A stretch of 64,000 nucleotides of DNA from Bradyrhizobium sp. 21 (GTDB lineage: Bacteria; Pseudomonadota; Alphaproteobacteria; Rhizobiales; Xanthobacteraceae), in contig NZ_JADPJG010000006.1 in assembly GCF_023073335.1 (NCBI RefSeq), positions 62,001 through 126,000 on the forward strand, in the 5' to 3' direction. The first letter of the stretch is position 1. Each line of letters begins with the position of its first letter. The notes below the pieces were generated by a model, which ran no database searches, was not told the DNA's origin, and saw only the letters and a program-made list of their open reading frames with translations. This document shows positions 47,704-56,107 of this stretch, piece after piece. The translations under genes and the position numbers were made by a program.

Positions 47704-50700
47704 TCAGATTTCGTCGAGCAAGGTGCGGACTTTGGCAGCCAGGTCTTCGAAAGCGAAGGGCTTGGGAAGCAGATGCTTGCCGGCATCGAGCATGCCATTG
47801 TGAACGATTGCGTCACGCGTATAGCCGGTGGTGAACAGCACTTTCAGCTCGGGGTATCGTTTCGACAGCTCGGCCGCAAGCTGGGCGCCGGTCATGTCGG
47901 GCATGACGACATCCGTAAACAGCAGATCCGGAACAGACCCAATTTCGATCATCCTGATCGCCTCTTTGGCGCTGGCTGCCTCGATGACGGTGTAGCCGAG
48001 TTCGCGCAGGCTTTCGCATGACATGCTGCGGACGCGCTCGTCGTCTTCTACGACGAGAATGGTCTCGTTCTGATGGCTTGCGCCGGCAGCTATCTCTCCC
48101 TGCGACGGATCCGGGCTCGCCTCCTCGCCGGCAAAGCGCGGAAGGTGGATCTTGACGGTCGTGCCAACATCGACCTCCGAGTTGATTTTGACATGACCGC
48201 CCGATTGCCGCACGAATCCGTAGACCTGACTGAGGCCAAGGCCGGTGCCCTTGCCAACGACCTTGGTCGTGAAAAACGGATCGAACACCTTGCCGAGCAC
48301 ATCGGGTGGAATTCCCGTGCCGTTGTCCGTCACGGCCACGAGAACGTACTGCCCGGGTGCCAGGGCGTACTCCCGAGCAGACTTTCGATCTATCAAGGCG
48401 TTACTGGTTTCTATCGTCAGCCTGCCGCCCTCCGGCATGGCATCGCGTGCATTGACGGCGAGATTGATAAGAGCGCTTTCCAGCTGGGCTGGGTCTGCCT
48501 TGACCCGCCAGAGACCAGCCGCCAGCACCGTCTCGAGCCGGATGAGTTCGCCAAGTGATCGCTCGAGCAACTCGCTCATCCCGCCGACCATCTTGTTGAT
48601 GTCCACGACCTCAGGCGCAAGAGGTTGCTGGCGTGAGAAAGCGAGCAGCCTTTGCGTCAACGTGGCCGCACGATTTGCGCCGTCGATGGCGCCCTCGATG
48701 AAGCGGTCTATACTAACCTCTCCTCTGCCGAGCCGCCGCTTGGCAAGGTTCAAGCTGCCGAGAATCACGGCCAGCATATTGTTGAAGTCGTGGGCGATAC
48801 CCCCGGTCAATTGCCCGACAGCTTCCATCTTCTGGGATTGCCGCAGTTGCTCTTCAGCCTTCATGCGCTCGGCAATTTCGTCGGCAACACGTTGCTCCAA
48901 TCCGGCATTGAGCGCCTCGAGCCGGGTCAACAGCCGGGCGTTGTCGATAGCGGTGGCAGCATGGCCGGCGATACCAAGCAATGCGGCCTCATGCTCTGCC
49001 TGGAATTGACCCGTCTCGGCGTGACCGAAGAAAAGTCCGCCGAAGACTTCGCCGGTTTTCGAGATCACAGGCACCGCCAGGTAGGATCGGACCGGAAGAT
49101 GGCCCTCGGGCATGCCATTCCGCGGCGCATTCTTGCCGTAGCGAGGATCCTGCAGAATGTCGTCGGACCGCACCACACCCGAACCCTGGAAGGTCGGGCT
49201 AAAGACGGCGGTGTTGCGGGGCATCGGGAAGTTTTCAAACGCGGATCGCGGCGCGCCTGACAGTGCATACAGCATGTAGCTGCCACCATCCGGCGCCAGA
49301 ACATTGTAGAAAAACGCGCCGAATTGAGCGCCCGAGAGTCCGACGCCGGCATCCGTCACGATCTGGACGATCTTGTCGAGATCGCGTTCGCGAGAGACCG
49401 AAGCCCCGGTGTCATTCAGTATTCTGAGATGGCGCTCGGTTTTCTTCTGCGCGGTGATATCCAGAACCGTCCCGATGAACCGAACAGCCTGGCCGTTGGC
49501 AAAGATGGCTTGCCCCGTCGCGGCAATCCATCTTTCGACACCATCCTCGATACCGATGGTTCGGTATTCCATGTTGAAGTTCGTCGAAGAATGCGGCGCC
49601 AGGGCCGCGGACACGGCCTCGTGGGCGGGCTGCCTGTCCTGCGGATGCAGACCCTTGAGGAACGACCCCTCATAGCTGACCTCGGCGTCCGGCGATAAAC
49701 CGAACAACTCCTTGCAGCGGCCGTCCCATCGCAGAACATCGTTGACCGGGTCGTAGTCCCAGGTGCCGATACCGGCCGCCTTGTTCGCAAGCGTCAAGCG
49801 TTCGGCAGCTTCCCGTGCCGCCTGTTCCGATCGAACGCGCTCGATGTGAGCCCACGATCGCTCGGTCACCTCGGTGAGCAAGGCCAGTTCGCGCAGCGTC
49901 CACTGATGCGGGCCCCGATGGTGAATCGCCATCAAGGCGGTGAGGCGCCCTTCTTTGACCAAGGGCATGCAAATCGTCGAACCTATCCCGATGTTCTGGA
50001 AGGTGGCGGCTTCTTCCGGCGCAATCTCGTTCAGATTGTCGTTGATGACGAGGGGCCTGCCGGCGCCCAGCTCTCGCACCGCTTTTTCACCGAAATCCGC
50101 CAGGCTGTAATGACCGAGGATATGCATCGCACCGGGCGCGGCCCAATCCCCGCGTATGGTAAAGCCGTCCTGGTCGGGATCCATATCGGCATAGGCGCAG
50201 CTCGAGACATCCAGATGCTCGCCGAGCATCCTGGTCGTCACCGCCATCACGCCGTCAGCATCGCGGGTTCTGGCCGTCTCCTTGTTGAGGGCGTCCAGGA
50301 AAAGCAGCCGGGCTTCGTTTTCCCGCACGGCCGCCTCCGCGCGGCGGCGCTCGACGGCGGTGCGCGTGCGCTCGGCTACATCGCGGATGAGCTCCAGCTC
50401 TTCGCGGCTCCATTCGCGCGACGTGGCATTGTTCAGATACAGCAGCGCCACCACGCCGTGGGGCTCGGAGATCGGCATGTTGACGAACGCGCGCGCAGAG
50501 ATCGCCTCCAGCGCCTGGGCACGATCGCCGACGCGAGGGTCTTCTTCCGCATCGGCACAGATGACAGTCTCGCCCCGCTTCAGGTCTTCGATGTAGCTGC
50601 CATAGTCGCGGAAGCGCAGCACGCCTGCCAGGCTCAGGATGCCTGGTGCATTCCAGTCGCGGACGATCGTGATGGTCTCGGCCGCTGTGTCGACCGTGCC

Positions 50701-50853
50701 ATAGCCTGCCCTGCTCACGTTCAGGCTGCGGCCAAGCAGCTCTGCTGCAGCATAGGCGAGATCGTCGGGATTGCTGATCTCTCGGATGTTGTCGCCGAGT
50801 GTGGCTAAGACGGAATTGCGATCGGCCGAGCGGACCCCGGTCGCTGTCGTCAT
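47704..50853 (-). CDS. Hybrid histidine kinase with GAF and PAS sensors and receiver domain
   Basis: A 1049-residue soluble sensor kinase. Order: GAF (about 20-165), GAF (about 190-335), PAS (about 355-465, GTWDYDPVNDVLRWDGRCKELFG), GAF (about 480-625), a coiled-coil linker, HisKA with the phospho-His688 (GQLTGGIAHDFNNML), the HATPase with NLAVNARDAMPEGG and GTGLGLSQVYGFV, and a receiver with Asp981 (LLFTDVVMPDMTGAQL). There are no membrane spans. This is a cytoplasmic signalling hybrid of a type common in Bradyrhizobium. No partner response regulator lies next to it; an orphan, and the signal is unknown. It precedes map in the same direction. Confidence 0.92.
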   Translation of the reverse strand: MTTATGVRSADRNSVLATLGDNIREISNPDDLAYAAAELLGRSLNVSRAGYGTVDTAAETITIVRDWNAPGILSLAGVLRFRDYGSYIEDLKRGETVICADAEEDPRVGDRAQALEAISARAFVNMPISEPHGVVALLYLNNATSREWSREELELIRDVAERTRTAVERRRAEAAVRENEARLLFLDALNKETARTRDADGVMAVTTRMLGEHLDVSSCAYADMDPDQDGFTIRGDWAAPGAMHILGHYSLADFGEKAVRELGAGRPLVINDNLNEIAPEEAATFQNIGIGSTICMPLVKEGRLTALMAIHHRGPHQWTLRELALLTEVTERSWAHIERVRSEQAAREAAERLTLANKAAGIGTWDYDPVNDVLRWDGRCKELFGLSPDAEVSYEGSFLKGLHPQDRQPAHEAVSAALAPHSSTNFNMEYRTIGIEDGVERWIAATGQAIFANGQAVRFIGTVLDITAQKKTERHLRILNDTGASVSRERDLDKIVQIVTDAGVGLSGAQFGAFFYNVLAPDGGSYMLYALSGAPRSAFENFPMPRNTAVFSPTFQGSGVVRSDDILQDPRYGKNAPRNGMPEGHLPVRSYLAVPVISKTGEVFGGLFFGHAETGQFQAEHEAALLGIAGHAATAIDNARLLTRLEALNAGLEQRVADEIAERMKAEEQLRQSQKMEAVGQLTGGIAHDFNNMLAVILGSLNLAKRRLGRGEVSIDRFIEGAIDGANRAATLTQRLLAFSRQQPLAPEVVDINKMVGGMSELLERSLGELIRLETVLAAGLWRVKADPAQLESALINLAVNARDAMPEGGRLTIETSNALIDRKSAREYALAPGQYVLVAVTDNGTGIPPDVLGKVFDPFFTTKVVGKGTGLGLSQVYGFVRQSGGHVKINSEVDVGTTVKIHLPRFAGEEASPDPSQGEIAAGASHQNETILVVEDDERVRSMSCESLRELGYTVIEAASAKEAIRMIEIGSVPDLLFTDVVMPDMTGAQLAAELSKRYPELKVLFTTGYTRDAIVHNGMLDAGKHLLPKPFAFEDLAAKVRTLLDEI

Positions 50854-51234
50854 TGGTCTTCCCCTGCCACGTCCCTATCTCCACCAGGAGCTGGTTGGAA
50901 TGATCGTCCCGCTGCTGTTCGCTTCGATCTGAGGTGAGCCGCCTGGCGTTCGAGTGATGCAGGCCGGCGCAAGCCGTCTGCGCGTTAACCGCATGACGGC
51001 ATTTAGGTTCCCACCCCGGGGTTCGACCGAAAGCCCAGGCATCCGCCGCAGGCTTTCGCCTGCCGCCCGATGCGGTCGACATGGCATGTCCGAGCCTGCA
51101 CCGGCATGTCGACCAGGAGTGCCACTCCTGCATCGCGAAATAAACCGGCGCCGTCATTCCACCGCAAGTTGAGACAGCACCGATGATCGTATAGCGTCAG
51201 CTTCGGCTTCTCATCGCGCGTGGTCGATCGTTTC
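50854..51234. other. 381-base gap between the kinase and the ClpP-like gene
   Basis: No gene is convincing here. The stretch holds the inverted repeats listed for 51028-51129 and the divergent control region of both genes. A frame on the minus strand at 51003-51236 is not accepted because it overlaps the start of the next gene and has no recognisable features. Confidence 0.5.
51028..51129. repeat. Cluster of three inverted repeats
   Basis: CGAAAGCC/GGCTTTCG (51028-51058), GGTCGACATG/CATGTCGACC with a 21-base spacer (51074-51114), and AGGAGT-GCC-ACTCCT (51115-51129). The last two abut. They could fold as RNA or bind a regulator of the ClpP-like gene 106 bases downstream. Confidence 0.65.
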
Positions 51235-52551
51235 ATGCTCGCTCGAATCTTGTTTGTCGTGGCCTCGCTGTTGCTCCCCGTCGCATTGCATGCCGCAGGA
51301 ACGCCGGCCGAGAAAGTCGGGTTTGCGTCCAGGCTGACGATCTATCTTGCCAAGGGACCGCCCGACGCGTGCGGACCAGGCTGCGACCGCTGGATTGCCA
51401 TCGAGGGCGAGATCGATCAGGCCGCTGCGCCGCGCGTTCGCCGCTTCCTCGCCGGCGTCCAGGACACGCAGCGTCCGATCTACCTTTATTCCCCTGGCGG
51501 AAACGTTGAGCAGTCCTACGTCATTGGGCGGTTGCTGCGCGGTCGCAAGGCGATTGCCCGGGTCGGCCGGACCATCGCGACGGCGTGCGCCGCCGGCACG
51601 CAGGTCGACGCCGCGTGCCTGAAGAGCAAGAACGCAGGCGGCGAGATCGAAGCCGAACTCACCACGTATCATGCGATGTGCAACTCGGCCTGCGGTTACC
51701 TGTTTCTCGGAGCGACATCGCGCGCGGTTGCCCCCGACGCCGCGCTGGCGGTCCATAACTCCAAACTGGTCCTCGCCTTTCACGGGCATCCGGCTCCAGC
51801 GGCGGTCGCGGAATACAGGCAGCGCCGGCTCGCAACCGCCGATCGCGACCGCGCTGCGTTCATCGCAGCGATGGGGATCAGCCGCGAGCTCGACGATCTC
51901 ATCCGGACCGTGAAGTTCGAAAACCTGCACGTGCTGACGCGGGCCGAGCTCTATCGTTTCGGAATCGACACGCGACCGCTCGCCGAAACGGCGTGGAAAC
52001 TGGAGCGGGAGGCGCGACCGTTCGTCCGCAAGTTCGCGATGCTGAAGAAGGAGAACGGCTCTTCGTTCAGGACGATGGAATGGCGCCTGTCCTGCGAAAG
52101 CAGCAAACGCGTGCCGCTGACCTTCGCGGGCGAGATCGACGAGACGGCCGTCGGCAAGAGCACGCTCCTGATCACCGCGGACGCCGACACGGACAAGGCG
52201 GCCGGAGGGTCTCCGCTGCGGGCCGGGAAATACGAAATCTGGCGCGGCAGCATCGATCCCGACATGGTCAAGGCGATCCTGGCGTCCCGCGCCCTGCACG
52301 TCCGCGAAACCACGCCGATGCCAGACGACAAGGCGGACGTCACGAAATTCGACATCGACTTGACCGGCCTGCCTTCAGTGTGGACGCAGCTCGTCGCATC
52401 GTGCTCGACGGCGGCGTCAGTCCCGAAAAGCCCTTGGCCAGCGGTACTTCCGCAGGCAACTCCCTGGCTGTCGACCGCGTGGCCGGCGAGCCCCTGGACA
52501 GCCAGTCCCCAGCCGAACGTCAGCGCAGCGCCTTCGGCAACGACGCCGTGA
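51235..52551 (+). CDS. Secreted ClpP-like (crotonase-fold, COG3904-type) protein
   Basis: A 438-residue protein with a signal peptide (MLARILFVVASLLLPVALHAAG). The N-terminal domain matches the periplasmic ClpP-like family: EGEIDQAAAPRVRRFL, YLYSPGGNVEQSYVIGRLLRG, and TYHAMCNSACGYLFLGATSRAVA with a serine at the place of the ClpP nucleophile and a later His (AVHNSKL). ATG 51235 is chosen; a GTG at 51220 adds 5 residues. The last 50 residues (after VWTQLVASC) become a proline/tryptophan-rich jumble, whereas another frame reads on more naturally, so a late frameshift or gene fusion is possible. It directly abuts the broken transporter gene. Confidence 0.65.
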   Translation: MLARILFVVASLLLPVALHAAGTPAEKVGFASRLTIYLAKGPPDACGPGCDRWIAIEGEIDQAAAPRVRRFLAGVQDTQRPIYLYSPGGNVEQSYVIGRLLRGRKAIARVGRTIATACAAGTQVDAACLKSKNAGGEIEAELTTYHAMCNSACGYLFLGATSRAVAPDAALAVHNSKLVLAFHGHPAPAAVAEYRQRRLATADRDRAAFIAAMGISRELDDLIRTVKFENLHVLTRAELYRFGIDTRPLAETAWKLEREARPFVRKFAMLKKENGSSFRTMEWRLSCESSKRVPLTFAGEIDETAVGKSTLLITADADTDKAAGGSPLRAGKYEIWRGSIDPDMVKAILASRALHVRETTPMPDDKADVTKFDIDLTGLPSVWTQLVASCSTAASVPKSPWPAVLPQATPWLSTAWPASPWTASPQPNVSAAPSATTP

Positions 52552-52996
52552 GGACTGCTCTGCTGTTGCCGGGGCTCGTGATCGGCATCGGGTTTGGCTA
52601 TTTGCTCTTTCGCGTGCCGGACCATCGCGCCGTCGCCATCGTGATGGCGGTCGTCACCTTGATCTTCGTCGGCCTGTGGCTTGTGACTGATCCAAAGGTG
52701 CCCATTCGTCCACGTTCGTCGCTGAAAGCGATCGCGGCCGGTCTCGCCTCGGGCGTGACCACCATGGTCGCGCATTCCGGCGGACCGCCGCTCGCGATGT
52801 ACCTGCTGCCGCTCGGCCTCACCAAGGACGTCTATGCGGGAACGACGAGCCTGTTCTTCACCGTCGTGGCGTTTGGCTTGGCTGGCACCTCCACGGCAGG
52901 CTCGACCAGCAGCAGATCTGCCGGGCCTGTTACGGATTGCTGTTTGTCACCGCGTTGAAGCCGCTGTGGGACAGGGTTTCAGGCTATCTCGCGTGA
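52548..52996 (+). pseudogene. TauE/SafE-family membrane transporter remnant
   Basis: The frame from 52548 encodes a middle part of a TauE/SafE (sulfite exporter) protein: LLPGLVIGIGFGYLLFRVPDHRAVAIV and the diagnostic MVAHSGGPPLAMYLLPLGLTKDVYAGTTSLFF. It lacks the first half of the family. Near 52880 the frame turns into nonsense, while another frame (52913-52996) continues with the family's C-terminus (CRACYGLLFVTALKPLWDRVSGYLA, stop at 52996). So a 5' truncation and an internal deletion/frameshift are both evident. Confidence 0.72.
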
Positions 52997-53060
52997 CGCG
53001 TGAGAGGACAATTCAGCCTGCAGTGCCGTCACGTTCCAGCCCGCGGTCGCATCCTGAGCT

Positions 53061-53312
53061 TACGTGCCCCGGCATAAACCGGCGTGGAGATCACGAGCTT
53101 CACAATTCGAGAGCAGATTCGATTTGGGATCATGCGCCCCGTTTGATTGAACACCGACGAGCGCGACGCAACCGAACCCTTTGTGATTAGCAAAGCGGGA
53201 CAGCAGCGCCGGGACATCGACGCGCGTGTTGGTCTCGTCGATCACCTCGATATCGATGGCGACATCCAAAAGCGAGATCGGCGGCCCTTTGTGGTTCGAG
53301 TCGGTCAAGTAC
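53061..53312 (-). pseudogene. Gene fragment between two diverged copies of the regulator's 3' end
   Basis: On the minus strand 53140-53312 reads YLTDSNHKGPPISLL, then DVAIDIEVIDETNTRVDVPALLSRF and FGCVALVGVQSN, protein-like but without start or end. It resembles the N-terminal B12-binding part of radical-SAM proteins (VQSN...), from memory. Just upstream lies the end of the XRE-type regulator (ALKLVIYTPVQGAGT), and just downstream (53061-53103) a diverged copy of the same end appears (KLVISTPVYAG). The arrangement suggests duplication or insertion followed by decay. The family is tentative. Confidence 0.45.
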
Positions 53313-54093
53313 CCGCGCCCTGCACCGGCGTATAAATCACGAGCTTCAACGCGGGATCGTCGTTGGCCTGAAAACTCGTGTGCTCGAAATGCAGCACGCC
53401 CAAGGTCGGGTGCGACATGGTCTTGAGGCCCGAGGCGGTGCTGCGGATCTCGTGGGCCTCCCACCATTTGACGAATTCCGGGCTGCCCTGCCGCAGCCGC
53501 GTCAGCAATTCCGTGAAGGCGGGATCGCCCGCCCAGACGTCGTGGGTGGTGCGAAACATCGCCACCATGCGCTTGGCGACATCAGCCCATCCCGCACCGT
53601 AGGCCTTGCGGGTCTGCTTGTTGGTCATCATCAGGATCATCGTGTTGCGATCCTCTTCCGGCAATCGCCCGAACGCAAAGACCTGCTCGGCGGCGTCGTT
53701 CCAGGCCAGCACGTCCCAGCGCCGCCCGGTGATGTAGGCCGGATGCGGCAGGCTCTCGATCAGCCGCCGGATCGGCGGCGGCACGATTTCGCGCGTGAAC
53801 GCGCGCTTGTCGCCGTCGCGCGCCAGCGCCTTGAGATGGGCATGCTCGGTCTTGCTGAGGCGCAGCGCGCGGGCCAGCGCGTCGACGGTGGTCACTGACG
53901 GGCTGACGGTGCGGCCCTGCTCGAGGCGGATGTACCAGTCGACGCCGATGCCGGCGAGCTGCGCGACCTCCTCGCGGCGAAGGCCCGCGGTGCGCCGCCG
54001 CCGGCCTGCGGGAAGCCCGACGGTCTTCGGCGACAGCTTTTCGCGGCGGGAGCGGAGGAAGTCGCCGAATTCGACGCGGCGGGGGTCGGCCAT
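53305..54093 (-). CDS. XRE-family regulator with MmyB-like ligand domain
   Basis: A 262-residue regulator: N-terminal HTH (FGDFLRSRREKLSP then RRTAGLRREEVAQLAGIGVDWYIRLEQGRTVSPSVTTVDALARALRLS) and a PAS-like MmyB domain (about 95-250) with YITGRRWDVLAWNDAAEQVFAFG and MSHPTLGVLHFEHTSFQ. Such proteins usually control a neighbouring oxidoreductase gene and bind a fatty acid-like ligand. ATG 54093 is chosen (MADPRRVEFGDFL). It diverges from the MDR gene, whose start is 131 bases away. Its 3' end is duplicated in degenerate form downstream. Confidence 0.87.
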   Translation of the reverse strand: MADPRRVEFGDFLRSRREKLSPKTVGLPAGRRRRTAGLRREEVAQLAGIGVDWYIRLEQGRTVSPSVTTVDALARALRLSKTEHAHLKALARDGDKRAFTREIVPPPIRRLIESLPHPAYITGRRWDVLAWNDAAEQVFAFGRLPEEDRNTMILMMTNKQTRKAYGAGWADVAKRMVAMFRTTHDVWAGDPAFTELLTRLRQGSPEFVKWWEAHEIRSTASGLKTMSHPTLGVLHFEHTSFQANDDPALKLVIYTPVQGAGT

Positions 54094-54224
54094 GATGGAT
54101 GTCCTCGATGGGGGGCCCAGGGAGCGCCTAAAGGAGGGCCCAAGGGATACTAGGATAATACCAGGCCTTCTTGGGCTCGGAAAGGCGGCGCATATGCGCT
54201 TCACTCCACTTTGAGGTGAACACC

Positions 54225-55304
54225 ATGAAAGCCGCAATACTCAAATCCTTCGGATCGCCGCTTGCGATCGAGAATGCCCCCGAGCCGGTGCTCGGCACCG
54301 GCGAGGTCATCGTCGATGTCGTCGCCACGCGCGTGCTGTCCTACATGAACGAGGTCTTCAGCGGGATGCGCAACTATGCACTCGACCTGCCGATCATCCC
54401 GGGTCCGGGCGGCATCGGCAGGGTGCGCGCGGTCGGCCCGGACGCAACCAAGCTCGTGGTCGGCGACTGGGTGTTCTGCGATCCGACGGTGCGTTCGCGC
54501 GACGACATCGTTGCGCCCGACATCGCCCTGCAGGGACTGACTGCCGCAGGTCCGGGCGGCATGCTCCTGCAAAAGCATTTTCGCCATGGCTCCTTCGCCG
54601 AGCAAATGCGGGTGCCGACGGAGAACGTGAAGCGCCTTGGCCAAATCACGTCCGATGAAGCCACGCAATGGTGCGCGCTGGGGACGCTGCTGGTGCCCTA
54701 TGGCGGCTTCCTTGCCGCCAACCTGCAGGCGGGCGAGACCGTGCTGGTGAGCGGGGCCACCGGCAATTTCGGCAGCGCGGCGGTCTCGGTCGCGCTCGCG
54801 ATGGGCGCGGCCTGCGTGGTCGCGCCCGGCCGCAACGAGAAGATTTTGGCCGACCTCGTCCACCGCTTCGGCGATCGCGTGAAGCCGGTCAAGCTCTCCG
54901 GCAGCGAGGACGACGATCGCGAAAACATGAAACGCGCGGCCCCCGGGCCGATCGACTGCGTGTTCGACATCATGCCGCCCTCCGTCGGCACGAATGTGGT
55001 GCGCGCGGCGATCATGACGGTGCGCCCCCATGGCCGCGTCGTGCTGATGGGCGGCGTCGGCATGGCCGGCGGCGCAGGTCTCGAGCTGCCCTACCCCTGG
55101 ATCATGCGCAACTGCATCAGCATCCACGGCGTCTGGATGTACCCGCCGGATGCGGCAGGCCGCCTGATCGCGCTGGTGCGCGCGGGACTGCTCAGGCTAG
55201 AGGAGTACGAGGCCACGGCCTTCGATCTCGACCATGCCAACGAGGCGGTGGACCATGCCGCCGCCAATGGCGGGCCGTTCAAATTGACGGTGATCCGGCC
55301 ATGA
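54225..55304 (+). CDS. MDR-family oxidoreductase (zinc-free, quinone-reductase-like)
   Basis: A 359-residue medium-chain dehydrogenase/reductase: GroES-like N-terminal half (MKAAILKSFGSPLAIENAPEPVLGTGEVIVDVVATRV) and Rossmann half with VLVSGATGNFGSAAVSVALAMGA. The catalytic zinc ligands of alcohol dehydrogenases (Cys/GHE) are not visible, so it is a zinc-independent member acting on quinones or enones. GAGGTG precedes the ATG at 54225. It is divergently arranged with the MmyB-like regulator, its likely controller. Substrate unknown. Confidence 0.87.
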   Translation: MKAAILKSFGSPLAIENAPEPVLGTGEVIVDVVATRVLSYMNEVFSGMRNYALDLPIIPGPGGIGRVRAVGPDATKLVVGDWVFCDPTVRSRDDIVAPDIALQGLTAAGPGGMLLQKHFRHGSFAEQMRVPTENVKRLGQITSDEATQWCALGTLLVPYGGFLAANLQAGETVLVSGATGNFGSAAVSVALAMGAACVVAPGRNEKILADLVHRFGDRVKPVKLSGSEDDDRENMKRAAPGPIDCVFDIMPPSVGTNVVRAAIMTVRPHGRVVLMGGVGMAGGAGLELPYPWIMRNCISIHGVWMYPPDAAGRLIALVRAGLLRLEEYEATAFDLDHANEAVDHAAANGGPFKLTVIRP

Positions 55305-55398
55305 GGCCTCAGGCCGCGGCGGTGCGCTGTCGCCGATTTCTTTCGTCAATCCTGCCAAGCACTTGGCTACTGTGCATGGGGTTGTTTTCGCGTTTTTT

Positions 55399-56100
55399 TT
55401 ACTCGAGCTCGACCACTTGGCCGTTCGACAGCGACACGCGCCGGTCCATGCGGCCGGCGAGCTCCATGTTGTGGGTCGCGATCAGCATGGAGACCTTGGT
55501 CGCCTTGACGAGCTGCATCAGCGCCTGGAACACATGGTCCGCCGTGTGCGGATCGAGATTGCCGGTCGGCTCGTCCGCAAACAGCACCCGCGGTGCATTG
55601 GCCACCGCACGCGCAATGGCGACGCGCTGCTGCTCGCCGCCCGACAGCTCCGCGGGACGGTGCGTGATGCGATCGCCGAGGCCGAGATAGCCCAGAATCT
55701 CCTTGGCACGCTTGACGCTCTCGGACTTCTTCAGGCCGCGGATCATCTGCGGCATCATGACGTTCTCGAGCGCCGAGAACTCCGGCAGCAGCCGGTGCGA
55801 CTGGTAGACGAAGCCGATATCGGTGCGGCGAAGCTGGGTGCGCTCAATGTCGGGCAGTTGCGAGGTCGGCGCGCCGTTGACGTAGACCTCGCCGGAATCG
55901 GGCGCTTCCAATAGCCCCGCAATGTGCAGCAGCGTCGACTTGCCCGAGCCCGACGGCGCCACCAGCGCGACGGATTGGCCCGCCCACAGCGCGAGCTTGG
56001 CGCCGTCGAGGATCGTCAGCGGTACCTCGCCCTGCAGGTACTGGCGCTTAATCTCGTGGAGATAAATGACCGGTACATCTTCCGCCCCCTGCTGCTCCAT
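55399..56100 (-). CDS. lolD: Lipoprotein-releasing ABC transporter ATPase LolD
   Basis: LolD energises the release of outer-membrane lipoproteins from the inner membrane. The 233-residue ATPase has Walker [29 protein letters not shown], signature [14 protein letters not shown], and Walker [14 protein letters not shown] conserved H-loop reads IATHN. It begins 7 bases after the permease stop, in the order lolC/E-lolD. Standard length. Confidence 0.94.
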   Translation of the reverse strand: MEQQGAEDVPVIYLHEIKRQYLQGEVPLTILDGAKLALWAGQSVALVAPSGSGKSTLLHIAGLLEAPDSGEVYVNGAPTSQLPDIERTQLRRTDIGFVYQSHRLLPEFSALENVMMPQMIRGLKKSESVKRAKEILGYLGLGDRITHRPAELSGGEQQRVAIARAVANAPRVLFADEPTGNLDPHTADHVFQALMQLVKATKVSMLIATHNMELAGRMDRRVSLSNGQVVELE

Positions 56101-56107
56101 CAGCCCC

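Noticed and set aside
51003..51236. 77-codon minus-strand frame in the gap before the ClpP-like gene
   Set aside because: It overlaps the start of the next gene and the inverted repeats, and has no signal peptide or motif.
55391..55401. T-run at the lolD 3' end as a terminator of the MDR gene
   Set aside because: A run of T is present but no stable hairpin precedes it closely enough.
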